The notes: a model not told the origin generated them from the sequence alone. A stretch of DNA of 64,000 nucleotides from Schistosoma haematobium (GCF_000699445.3 NC_067198.1:7624801-7688800), one strand, 5' to 3'; shown: positions 12,888 through 21,924, counted from the stretch's first letter. Made by a program: numbers and translations.

Positions 12888-13607
12888 TCACTCGTTGTAA
12901 CGTCTAACATATCTGCGTCTTCGTCTTGTTGGACAGTTTATCTTCCAATGTCCTGTCCCTCCACAAGCGTAACATTTATCGTTCCTTTTATTGTTCACTC
13001 GTATTGCTGCAATCTCACGCTCCAGCTCCTCAATCTTCTTCTCGACATTACTCATCTCCTGCTTTTCGCACCCGACCGGAGCTACTGTTCGCGTCATCAG
13101 CTGACGATTCACCTTCGCCAGTTCACTGACGTCCATCGGTTGCGCTGCGTTCACCAGTTTCAGCTGTTGGGAGACGGTGGCAGGCACACTCTCGATAAAC
13201 TGTGACGCCAACAACTGTGCCTCCGACTCCTCATCCAGACTCGGCAGCGCACGGCGTAACAATCTGGTAAGCTCCACAGCCAGCACCAGTGGGTCACCAT
13301 CGACCGGCAACCTCGCCAACCGGAACTTCTGCAGCGCGTCCCCTCTGTCCACTGGGCTGTCAAACTCCGCCGCCAACCGCTCCGTGACTGTCTCCCATGT
13401 GGTCTTCCCGCCAGCACCGTCCAAGCTGTCATACACAGCCTTCGCCCTGCCTCTCAGCAGCGTCCCCAGCACCACCAACCTCGCCTTCGGCACCCTCACT
13501 CCCAGCAGCTCCGCCACGGCTTCGAACTCCTTCAGGAAGCTCAGTACATCTCCGTCCTCAAACTCCTTCTGCCATGGAATCTTCATCCTTAGTGGAGGCA
13601 GCGACAC
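12888..13607 (-). CDS. gypsy gag (capsid-nucleocapsid)
   Basis: The gag segment has about 239 codons. The first ATG is at codon 8 (13586); the frame is open further upstream, even into the LTR, so the start is uncertain. The capsid-like part includes FLKEFEAVAELLG and ARLPVDGDPLVLAVEL. A heptad-like helix (MSNVEKKIEELEREIAAI) precedes one CCHC zinc knuckle, CYACGGTGHWKINC (212-225), and an Arg-rich end. It stops at TGA 12888-12890, in frame with pol only three codons before the protease segment, so stop-codon readthrough could give gag-pol. It lies next to the 5' LTR. Confidence 0.88.
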   Translation of the reverse strand: MSLPPLRMKIPWQKEFEDGDVLSFLKEFEAVAELLGVRVPKARLVVLGTLLRGRAKAVYDSLDGAGGKTTWETVTERLAAEFDSPVDRGDALQKFRLARLPVDGDPLVLAVELTRLLRRALPSLDEESEAQLLASQFIESVPATVSQQLKLVNAAQPMDVSELAKVNRQLMTRTVAPVGCEKQEMSNVEKKIEELEREIAAIRVNNKRNDKCYACGGTGHWKINCPTRRRRRYVRRYNE

Positions 13608-13611
13608 TAAA
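13583..13611 (-). promoter_or_regulatory. primer-binding region with a small hairpin, gypsy element
   Basis: Directly after the 5' LTR the minus strand reads TTTAGTGTCGCTGCCTCC, followed by CACTAAGG and the ATG. There is no TGG start expected for a primer site matching a tRNA 3' CCA end. TTAGTG and CACTAA can pair as a 6-bp stem around a 10-base loop just before the gag ATG. The role is inference. Confidence 0.4.
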
Positions 13612-13925
13612 TGTTGTGAAGGAGAACATGGGTGAGGACAACCAAATTGTATTTAGCACAAATTACAGAATTACTTGGTAAAATAGAAAAACCATATAGT
13701 AAATCATTAATCTGCAAAATATCATTCCATCATATCAAACCGGACTGTTGCTGTTGCAAACCTCAATCCATTGTCTCACATTTCATTGTTCATGCGATTT
13801 CTTACAAATTCCATTGTGTTCTCGCTCTTCCTTTCTTGATCTTCTCCATCTTCTGCTGCCAGACATTACGTTCTTTTAACTCACGTTATATACTACTTAT
13901 ATCAATATAAGTAGCACGCACCACA
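13612..13925 (-). repeat. 5' LTR of the gypsy element
   Basis: 314 bp, apparently identical to 9487-9800. In minus orientation it starts TGTGGTGCG and ends CTTCACAACA. Confidence 0.92.
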
Positions 13926-14550
13926 AGTATACGATAGGCCAATATTAGATCACCCCGTATTCTACGGTAAGATAGCGGAAATAAGTTAAGGTGTTTCAGT
14001 CTGTCTTCATAAGATAGTCCAGATAGACCTTGTACCATCTTAGTAGCTCGTCGTTGCACTCCTTCTAGTATATCTGCTTCATACTTGAAACAAGGACACG
14101 CTGCTTGAATCCCGTATTTTAAATGTGGTTGCACATAAATCGGGTATAGTAATCTAAACATTTCATCATCTAAATACTGGAAAGACCTACGAATTGACCA
14201 TAATACCCTATAGCCTTTTGCAGCATCAGCCTTACAGTGACTAGTGGTTTTGAGATCATTGCTTAATATGACTCCTAAATCTTTATAGTTTCTTGCTTTG
14301 GGTAGCAGCAATCCACGTAGTGTATAGTCATACGATTCATCAGAGTTTTTTTAGCTGCATTACTGCACTCTTATTAGGATTTACTTCCAGTGACCACCTG
14401 TCTAACCATGCCACCAATGAGCTAAGATCGTCCTGTAATACTATTCTATCCGACATACTATGTATGGGTCTCCAAATCTTTATGTCATCGGCGAAGAGTA
14501 GAACGGATGATTTTGCTACGGTTGGCAATTCATTTACATAAAGTAAAAAA
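13926..14550 (-). pseudogene. CR1-like LINE, RT to C-terminal region (before the gypsy insertion)
   Basis: The minus strand reads TFLLYVNELP at the truncated 5' end (from about 14550), the catalytic region SVLLFADDIKIW (14510-14475), LVAWLDRWSLEVNPNKSAVM, then after a frameshift YKDLGVILSNDLKTTSHC, RVLWSIRRSF and LKYGIQAACPCF, ending RRIRGDLILAYRIL at the gypsy insertion. This is the usual order of CR1-like RT. The copy is 5'-truncated, begins in the middle of RT, and covers about 0.9 kb together with 9201-9486. Confidence 0.82.
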
Positions 14551-14556
14551 GTACCT
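14551..14556. repeat. target-site duplication of the CR1-like LINE (proximal copy)
   Basis: GTACCT, matching 9195-9200; it marks the point where gag is interrupted. Confidence 0.65.
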
Positions 14557-14748
14557 GTTGAATTCCCGCGGTAGTGCCTTGACTACTGCGTGGAATTGTG
14601 CACGTATATCGTTCACGCCGTGCTCGTGGAAGTCGGCTTCTGCGTAGCAGAACCAGGCTTCGATATTGTCGGGCCAGAAGGGCATGAGTTGGAACGAGGG
14701 TGGGGACATGGTCTTAATCTTAAATACCATAGGAGTCTGTTCGATCAT
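14557..14748 (-). pseudogene. CsRn1-like gag, N-terminal part
   Basis: From ATG 14748 the frame reads MIEQTPMVFKIKTMSPPSF, QLMPFWPDNIEAWFCYAEADF, then AVVKALPREFNR where the LINE cuts it. It aligns residue by residue with the plus-strand gag start at 35716 (FNIKTLSPPSIQ, WPNNIETWFCHAEADF). The remainder of this gag is at 9194-8573. Confidence 0.85.
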
Positions 14749-15170
14749 AGGGGAATATTAAGTACGAGAATACGAGGGAAAAATATATAGATATCCTGAG
14801 ACACGGGGAAAAATATCACTATGTATAAAAATTAAAAAATAAGGCAATAATATATAAAAATCCCAAAAAGGAACAGACTCACAGTTGCAATTAGGTGGAC
14901 CAGATCACGTCGGCCTCACCAATGAAGATGGCACAGGTATTCAATGCTTGGCGACGCTTTTACCAGCAACACCTTATAATGTAATTCGTACCCACCAAGA
15001 GAAATCAAAAGACAGAGTCGATGAGATCGGAAGAGTGTATTTGGCGATAACTAATATATCGGAATTCTCTGATCTAATCTGGCTAGCGATTGCGGTGGGT
15101 GTTGAGCACAGCGTTACCACACGTGATCTGGTGCGGATGCATGACCGAGCACCTTCAGCTAGATGAGTCC
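14749..15170 (-). repeat. CsRn1-like 5' LTR and leader (degraded)
   Basis: Read on the minus strand, GCCGACGTGATCTGGTCC, ACTGTGAGTCTGTTCC and TTATAAGGTGTT match the region before the plus-strand gag start near 35490-35610. The exact LTR ends were not determined. Confidence 0.6.
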
Positions 15171-15895
15171 ACTAAAACATATGGTCAGCATCCAATGTTG
15201 AAAACTTACAGAGCTATTTATTTTGGGGATTTATTTACCGCTACATGAGTATTTAAATGGGTACCCACAGTGTCACAAAGGTCATTGGAAAATTACATCA
15301 TTTGAAAAATAAACTTGAGATTCAGGTAAAAATAAACTATGTGACAAACAGAAAAAACGTCGGGTTCACCAGATTATTGTGGTGGATCAAATATTGTATT
15401 AACTCAAAAGATGATAATAAAGTTATTGTCCCCAAAAATTAATGTACTAATATATTAAGTATAATTCATAAACACACGAAAACTTTAGAGGATGTTACTT
15501 AAATTGTCAGGCCTTGGAGTGTTCGAGATGCATTTGATATAAAAATCTGCAATTATAGGTAACCAATGATCCCAATGAATATTGTTATAATTCGAGCGTA
15601 TATCCGAATGGAGTATATAATGGAAATATGGTTGTGGTTTATAAATGAAGATAATAGATATTTTAGGGTTAAGTTGTTGTAACAATAGGTAATTGGGAAA
15701 GAGGAGCGTGAGTGTAGCAGTGTATCTATGAACGGTTACCAGTGTGCCATGTTCTGTGGTATTTAAAAAGGAAGAGGAAGTATTGAAGGCCATGCAATTT
15801 TCAATAACTTTTGCAATCACTTGTAGTAAATCTACGAATCGTGAGAATTAACACAGGAAATGCAAATAATATAAAGAACTAACCACAAAATAATT
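15171..15895. other. AT-rich spacer, nothing recognised
   Basis: Short open frames only; no motif, repeat or splice structure could be supported. Confidence 0.4.
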
Positions 15896-16095
15896 TTGTT
15901 GTTACTATCTCCACGCGATCACGCATCTGCACCAGACCACCAGTGGGTACGCAATATGACACATCCCTTCCAACTGTCAGCCACACTACAGCAAAAGCTT
16001 CTCCACACATCGATAGTCTTTCAAATATATCTTCGAGCCCCTTCAGTTCTGATTCGACTGGATTATTATACTCCTATTATAAAGGTGTTACGTGT
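15896..16095 (+). repeat. solo or partial LTR related to the CsRn1-like elements
   Basis: GATCACGCATCTGCACCAGA, CCCCTTCAGTT and TATAAAGGTGTTACGTG match sequences upstream of both CsRn1-like gag genes (about 35430-35520, and the minus-strand LTR near 15000). No gag follows, so it is probably a solo or broken LTR. Confidence 0.6.
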
Positions 16096-17335
16096 GAAGG
16101 CATCTTTAACGTTTTGTGTTACGAGACGTCTGTTCATTTCGGCGTTCCTTTTAGATTCTTGTTCTGTACCCGTCGAAATATTCCATACTTCTTTCAGATT
16201 CTCATTCTCTAATATTTCAAAAACAAAATGTTTCTGTGGAAGTTATTGGAAGCGCTTGAGGACAACGCTTATAGGAAAGAAGTGTGCAAATAGCAAAATG
16301 GTAAGATAAAAAACTACCTTTGATCCGAAATTATTGACTTATCGATTTATTGGCTCAGTGTTTTTAATCGGGCAGTCGGAGTTAGTTGGAAGCTTAGTGA
16401 GCTGGGAATGCATACGCATTTGATTGGGGAATTTACTTTGACGGTTATTCTAGCAAACTGATCGAATTGCTATTTACATGTTGCGGCAAGCAATCAGTGG
16501 TCGAGGACGAATGCAATTAGAGTCAAAAGCCGTTCATAATAAATGATGCATTAAATGCATAACCAATCAGCTAAAGACGTCAACTTTAACGTGTCATTTT
16601 GTGCTTTATGATAGTGTTCCCAAATAAATTTCGGAAGTATTAGCGACGTCGCAGGACGAAGTCATATGTTCTATGTATATTTCCGGTGGTATACCACAGG
16701 GGTGATGAAAAAGAGGGAAAGCGGAAGGGCAAGAAGCAGAACAGACTTTGTTAGTGACCAGCGAAGTTTATAAATATGTTTGCAAGTAGCTGATGAACAT
16801 TACGAAATATAATGAATTCATATTATCTAACATCAATGTTTGTTTTGGCTTTATTTAAATCCACAAAATGGAAATAATTCCATAAAAGGAAGCCGGATAG
16901 ATATATTGGAAGAGTGAAAGATCAACTCGCTGTTATTATGCTCACTTCTCTATAGAATAAATTTCACCTGTTGCCAAGTCATTTTCTGCTTGTGGTATGA
17001 TACTAACCGGTATATTACGGCTTCATCTAAGAACGTGCACAAACATTCTTGGGACAAAAAACATCTCACAAAAGTTCCAGTTGTCAGCCGCAATTTGTCG
17101 AGATTTATCTACCTTCAATATTGTCCTTACTCCAAAAATCTGTTTATAGCGAAGCAAATAATCCATTTAAGATAACCATAATGCCTGAAAGCCTAGAGAT
17201 TTTAGTTCTCCCTAGTTATAATTATATTTTTGAATAACGTTCACGTAGTTTCATTGGTTATTACGTCCTGGAACTCGCACCTCACAGATTCCTTACAACA
17301 GCTTCGATCAAAAGATTTAGTTATTATTAAGGGTG
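16096..17335. other. unassigned AT-rich region
   Basis: No gene or repeat could be supported. A weak RT-like reading near 16590-16700 (ending GGIPQG) may be a very old CR1-like scrap, but it is too short to call. Confidence 0.35.
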
Positions 17336-17385
17336 TGAATAGTGGCTAGCGTCCTGAATTCCACTGCTAGCCACTATCCATCATT
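17336..17385 (+). repeat. 3' scrap of a hammerhead SINE
   Basis: GTCCTGAATTCCACTGCTAG matches the 3' end of the SINE at 17551-17712 and of the one at 30466-30625. Confidence 0.6.
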
Positions 17386-17550
17386 GCTTATAAAGCTTGT
17401 GAATCAAGGCAATATCGAGACAATACGCACAGTATACACATACGCCAATAACAGACTGGTCAATTGCAGTCTTAAACCTCAATGGGAAGATTCAAGCAAA
17501 ACAATACCAAGTGAATTGAAATTCACCCCATTGCACAAACAAGTGACTAC

Positions 17551-17712
17551 TGGGACTCAGTAGCTAAGTGGATAACGTGATAGCGTTTGGAGCGAATGGT
17601 ACTGGGTTCGAGTCCCAGAGTGAATATCAACTCTGGGATGCAGATACATCCGGCTGACGAGTCCCAAACAGGACGAAACGCACGTCGAACTGAATTCCAC
17701 TGCTAGCCATTA
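17551..17712 (+). mobile_element. tRNA-derived SINE of Schistosoma Sm-alpha type with hammerhead ribozyme
   Basis: It has a Pol III A box (TAGCTAAGTGG at 17561), a B box (GGTTCGAGTCC at 17605-17615), and a 3' half holding a hammerhead ribozyme motif. Hammerhead-bearing short repeats of this arrangement are established in Schistosoma as the Sm-alpha family. It lies about 460 bp downstream of the IK stop codon and in the opposite orientation. Confidence 0.85.
17645..17702 (+). ncRNA. hammerhead ribozyme motif in SINE
   Basis: Conserved core CTGACGA (17654-17660) and GAAAC (17675-17679) flank a perfect GTCC/GGAC stem II with loop CAAACA. A GTC cleavage triplet lies at 17684-17686. Two extra bases (GA) after the triplet disturb stem I, which would otherwise pair ATCCGG with CTGAAT-type sequence, so self-cleavage may be weak or lost. 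Confidence 0.75.
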
Positions 17713-18176
17713 TTCAATATATATGTAAGATAATAATTCTTGCCAATTAGTGTAAATATTTCATTCCTACTAGTTGTGGAAAGACTAGCTTATTGGTGAC
17801 AAGGTTCAATAATTCCCAGTTATATCAAGAATGTAAATACTTCTTGTTGATGAGTGCAAAACCTAAGTTTGGAACATTTCGTCTACGTACGATTGAAAAA
17901 GTGAATGAGCGCATCGACCCTTGAGAACTGAGAGATCTAATAAAAAGTTGAAAATAAGTAGAACTATATATTTGACAAAAAGGAAGTGAGTAATCACTTT
18001 CACGCACTATTTCCAATTCATTTTGACGATAATCTAATTTAAATGATTAAAACATCTCACAAAAAATCGGACGAAAAGCAAAAATAAACTAAATATCTGA
18101 ATGTAAAAGTTATTTCATGTAGAATCAAATTAAAAACCAAATGCTAAATAAATGTACATGTATATTATAGCAATTT
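17713..18176. other. 3' flank of IK
   Basis: AT-rich sequence downstream (minus orientation) of the IK stop. I could not find a clear AATAAA signal on the minus strand within 120 bases of the stop. No other feature was seen. Confidence 0.4.
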
Positions 18177-18569
18177 TTAAAATCGGACATTTTTTCCTAT
18201 TGGACCACTATCTTCAGCTAATTGTTTACGCTTTTGTATGATTGATTGTATTTTTTGTAATTGACGATCTAATTCAGCTTTTTCATCTTTTGGTCCAATA
18301 CGACGTGTACGACGACCATCAGCCATTTTAACACCATATTGAAATGCAGCTTTTGGTAAAGCTTCTTTATTCGACATATAATCACTATATTCTTCCTGTG
18401 TTTCAAAGTCCCATCGACCAACTGGACCTTTTTTATTACCTAAATCCATTTTGCTAAAATCAGCTTCATCATCAGAATCACCCATAGCATCGTATGATTC
18501 AGCGAAACCGGGATAACATTCATCGTAACACGTGACTTGAGTTTTAGCAAAGAATCGTTCAAGACTTGC
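18177..18569 (-). CDS. IK: IK/RED, coding exon 3 (C-terminal RED_C region)
   Basis: This last coding exon is 393 nt: 130 codons (residues 459-588) plus TAA at 18179-18177. The acceptor is TTTTTAG before GCAAGTCTT, in phase 0 with exon 2. It holds the highly conserved RED C-terminal block: YDECYPGF, DSDDEADFSKMDLGNKKGP, GRWDFETQEEYSDYM, NKEALPKAAFQYGVKM and AELDRQLQKIQSIIQKRK. It aligns over its whole length with the end of animal RED proteins, and the frame is intact, so the gene appears functional. Confidence 0.95.
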   Translation of the reverse strand, partial: ASLERFFAKTQVTCYDECYPGFAESYDAMGDSDDEADFSKMDLGNKKGPVGRWDFETQEEYSDYMSNKEALPKAAFQYGVKMADGRRTRRIGPKDEKAELDRQLQKIQSIIQKRKQLAEDSGPIGKNVRF

Positions 18570-18654
18570 CTAAAAATAAATTTATGAAAAAAGGACATAA
18601 TTGTGCAATCATGAGTTGTGGCTTCCAGACAGTACAGATTCACTATGTTTGTTG

Positions 18655-18740
18655 ATTAACATCTTCTTTCTTACATCACCTTCGTCCTGAATAGAACGAA
18701 ACGCTCGTCGCGGACTCCATTACTAGCTACTGTTCAACCA
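18655..18740 (+). repeat. 3' part of a hammerhead SINE in IK intron 2
   Basis: TCCTGAATAGAACGAAACGC then TCGTCG and TTACTAGCTACTG preserve the stem II, GAAAC and 3' end of the Sm-alpha-type SINE. The CTGACGA half is absent. Confidence 0.55.
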
Positions 18741-18999
18741 TAATAAGAACTTGCGACTAAATAGCATTATCAGTCCAATCTGCTCAGGATGCACACATCC
18801 CACGTAGAAACTGACCAGCTGTGGTCGTTAATACTAATAACATGAAAATAAATAACACTCATAAGTTAGCTTACATGGTTCACAACTGATCATCTTCGTT
18901 ACACACGCAGATTTTAACTATCCGGAAATGCCGTTTTACCGATTTCTTAAATGATAGGTGTTGTATATATATACAAAGCTTCACACGAGAAACCGAAGG

Positions 19000-19115
19000 T
19001 CATAGGATCGGACTGCCGGATAACCCGTGAATATGCACCGCTGAGTCCCATAACAGGCTGAAACAGCTATCCAGTGCTTTCAAGTTTCAATTATGGTTTA
19101 GCTAAGACCAGTTCG
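19000..19115 (+). repeat. degenerate second-type SINE with hammerhead-like core, IK intron 2
   Basis: CACCGCTGAGTCCCATAACA and GGCTGAAACAGC, followed by TCCAGTGCTTTCAAGTTTC, match the 3' part of the repeats at 23680-23830 and 59185-59335. The core is CTGA-GTCC...GGCTGAAAC, eroded relative to CTGANGA...GAAAC. Confidence 0.45.
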
Positions 19116-19429
19116 TGATTTAAACTTTGAAAACTTAACAATCCCCTCAAATTCGCCACACTAATATATATAACCCTCAAGTGAAGCATACATCCTCTTA
19201 GGTTCGAAATAAACTGAATTTACCGTAAAACGTTTGTTGAGAAGGTTGATAGTTACAAGAAACTTATAGGTGGAACTACATAATATGGTTTATAGTAAGA
19301 CAAAACAATTTAAATTATTTAACAAAACAACTTCAAACGTAGATATACGAGCGAGGAACTTTCTTTTCCATGAGCCTTCTTCGGGTTCTACAATTACATA
19401 TCTAAATTAATACTCCAAAAAATTAGTTA

Positions 19430-21085
19430 GGTTTAAGGCACGTCACTCAGCTGCAACGTAGGACTAGGCACATATACACATCTGTCCAAGTTGCCACACC
19501 TCATTAGCACAACAAGACGGACACGAAATTCATAGAGGTAGTTACTTCAATTGTAGTAATATATAAAAGAAAGATTGTGTATAATGATAAAATAAAAGAA
19601 GAAAGAATTAGTGCGCAGAAAGGTATATATCAATTTTAATCTCACGCTTTAACTAGAGACGCAATTGTGATCGGTTCTGAGCCATGTCACCAAGAGTCTC
19701 CAACCATCGGTTACGAAAGTCACGCGGACCCCAACCAAGTAGTCTGCATCTACCAACATGGCTCAGACTAGAGGTTAGTGTCTTCAAGCACTGATGCCAC
19801 GTTTTGGTTTGGCCGCCCCTAATTCTCTTCCAACCATCTCTAACACCCGTTAGCATTGCACGTCGTGTTAATCGGTGTTCAGGCATATGTGACACGTGGA
19901 CCAACCATCTCAGTCGATGAAAATTCACAATTTCATCAACTGGTTTACCATCATTCCCTAATACCCTACGTCTAACCTCACTATTACTTACCCAGTGATC
20001 CCCGCAGATGCAAGCAATATTTCTAAGGCATCCGTGATCAAATACTAGTAGCTTACGAGTGTGTTCTATCCTTAATGGCCATGTTTCGCTGCCGTAAATT
20101 AAAACAGGACGAACTGCCGCGCAGTATACTCGTCTTTTAGTTGATAGACGAATATCTCGCCTTCGCCATAGGTGATGTAAGTTGGCAAAAGCCAAACGAG
20201 CTTTCTGAATCCGTACAGAGGTTTCGTCAGACTCGAACCTATTAGGGCTGATCAGACTTCCAAGACAAGTGAAGTTGTCAACGTATTCGACTACTTCATT
20301 CCCTTGCTTTAGTTCAGGTGTTGACGCAGGCCAGTCCTGAAGCAACAACTTGCATTTAGAAGGAGAGAAGCGCATCCCAAATATTCTGGCATTGTTCCTC
20401 AGTCCTACCAGACGACTTTGCATTTTATCAGCGTCTTCACCGAACAGGACTATGTTATCTGTATATACTAAGTCGATAAGTGGACCTCCTGGAAGGATAT
20501 CAATACCCGAGAATTCAGTCGACGAGAGCATTATTTCCATTAGTAGGTCTATGATGAAGTTAAACAGAAATGGAGAAAGTGGACAGCCTTGACAAACACC
20601 ACACCTTGACAGACACTGCCACAGAATCTCGCGGTCTACCGAGTCAAATGCTGCTTTTAAGTCAAGAAAGACCACAATTGTCGGACGCCGATAAGTATGC
20701 CTGTGTTCTAGAACCTGACGAATGGTGAATATGTGGTCGATGCAGCCACGACCAGGTCTGAAGCCAGCTTGATCCTCTCGTGTTTGCAGTTCACGAGTCT
20801 TTGTTAGGCGTCCGATAATTATTATTGATCTGATTGTTAGAAGGGATATCGGCCTCGTGACTTCCGAAGAACCTCGTCTTTCATTCTGAGGCGTCATAAT
20901 TCTTCCTTCGACTCCCAGGGTAGAGTTTAAATGGTTTAATTTGTTTAATCTGGTTAGTGTTTTTTAGCCAGATATTTTTCTACCGGATGGGGTGTCCGAC
21001 CTCATGCCCAACCCTCCTCCTTTACTCGGGCTTGTGACCGTCATTAACTTTAGAAGAGCTACAGGCGGAATTTAATTTGGCGATG
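19430..21085 (-). mobile_element. internally deleted RTE-like LINE (SR3-like), IK intron 2
   Basis: On the minus strand it runs from a leader at about 21085 to a 3' UTR ending near 19430. The leader resembles that of RTE-like copies A and B (CCGCCTGTAGCTCTT, AAAGGAGGAGGGTTGGGC, CCTGGGAGTCGAAG, ATGACGC). The endonuclease and the front of RT are missing. It lies in the same orientation as IK. The 3' UTR also occurs inverted at 21240-21420 and in the copy at 57400-58310. Confidence 0.8.
19653..20897 (-). pseudogene. 414-codon fused frame of the deleted LINE (N-terminal tip joined to RT)
   Basis: A single open frame starts MTPQNERRGSSEVTRPISLL, equivalent to the first ~30 codons of the LINE protein. 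It then jumps at about residue 50 to RLTKTRELQTREDQAGF, in the middle of RT. RT blocks follow: GRGCIDHIFTIRQVLEH, VVFLDLKAAFDSVDRE, GCPLSPFLFNFIIDLLM and the active site VYTDNIVLFGED. The usual motif there is YADDIVLF; here the catalytic pair is Thr-Asp-Asn. C-terminal blocks are FTCLGSLI, YGSETWPLR and RCRLLGWGPRDFRNRW. The endonuclease is gone and the RT is catalytically dead, but no stop interrupts the frame. Confidence 0.8.
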
Positions 21086-21239
21086 ACTAACATGAATTGT
21101 TAACTTCAAATAAACTTAGTGATTGTGTCATTCCTTATTGATATGAGATGTTATAAGAAGATAACAATGATGGTAAGGTCTGAACATGTTGATAAACACT
21201 TTAATTATTTTCTAATATTGCTGTTTTGACTGTAGTCCC

Positions 21240-21420
21240 TAATAGTTTGTGTTTACCCCGTTCTTTCTTCTATATATTACCCCGATTGAAGTAACTACGT
21301 CTATGAATCTAGTGTTCATCTTGCTGTGCTAATGCGGTATGGCAACTTGGACCGATGGATATATGTGCTTGGTCCTACGTTGTAGCTGACTGACCCCGTT
21401 AAGAACCCTAATTGATCAAC
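21240..21420 (+). repeat. inverted 3'-UTR fragment of the SR3-like LINE family
   Basis: CTTCTATATATTACCCCGAT, TTGAAGTAACTACGTCTATG, TGGCAACTTGGACCGATG and CCTACGTTGTAGCTGACTGA match the reverse complement of 19440-19600. It is therefore a second, heavily 5'-truncated insertion in the opposite orientation, forming an inverted pair around 19430-21085. Confidence 0.7.
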
Positions 21421-21559
21421 ACGTACTGGATTATGTGTCGAGTGAATTTTACCGATGTTATTACTTAGCCAGTAATCCATCACAAACGATTAATGAAGGT
21501 TACGCAATATCATAAATTCATTAGAATTAAATGCTAATACCACAGGATGCAAGATCAAT

Positions 21560-21670
21560 GATCTATGAGTTTAGCGTTCACGTGCGAGGCTGAGGTCATG
21601 GGTTCGATTTTCAGATGCGAACTGCTGAGGATTCCTACACTAGGATGAAATTATCATCTAGTATTTCCGG
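21560..21670 (+). repeat. degenerate second-type SINE in IK intron 2
   Basis: A B-box-like GGGTTCGATTTTC and CTGCTGAGGATTCCTACACT followed by AGGATGAAAT are eroded forms of the tRNA-like and hammerhead-like parts of the repeat at 59185. Confidence 0.45.
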
Positions 21671-21924
21671 GTTCTATTTGTAAGCAAAATATTCTTGGTG
21701 GTGAATGTTTTAGTGATGCCCTAATCATTATGCTTATCACAGAGCTTTATGAGAAGTTAAAATATCGCCGTAAACTTTCCTTCTTTTCATCAACCGATTT
21801 GAAACTAGTTATTCAAGTGAATACATTCCTTGCCAAGAATTAATCACCACATCATATAATCTCTGGTTGGAACGATGAATAGGTATACAATCTGATTAGT
21901 TAACATTGTGCATACCAGTACTAG

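Larger units (their letters stand above)
9487..13925 (-). mobile_element. young Ty3/gypsy LTR retrotransposon, nearly intact
   Basis: The element is 4,439 bp, bounded by two 314-bp direct repeats that begin TG and end CA when read on either strand, with a 4-bp AGTA duplication (9483-9486 and 13926-13929). In minus orientation it has 5' LTR, gag, protease-RT-RNase H-integrase, polypurine tract and 3' LTR. By eye the two LTRs are identical, so the insertion is recent. Removing element plus one AGTA restores the CR1-like reading ILAYRILNDDLGINM across the site. Only two stops interrupt a single 1,277-codon frame. It may correspond to a known schistosome gypsy family, but I could not name it. Confidence 0.92.

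Noticed and set aside
16590..16700. Possible CR1-like RT scrap ending GGIPQG
   Set aside because: Only one short motif could be read and the surrounding frame is full of stops.
17551..17630. tRNA gene candidate
   Set aside because: A and B boxes are present, but there is no full cloverleaf, and the sequence continues into a hammerhead SINE; it is a tRNA-derived promoter.
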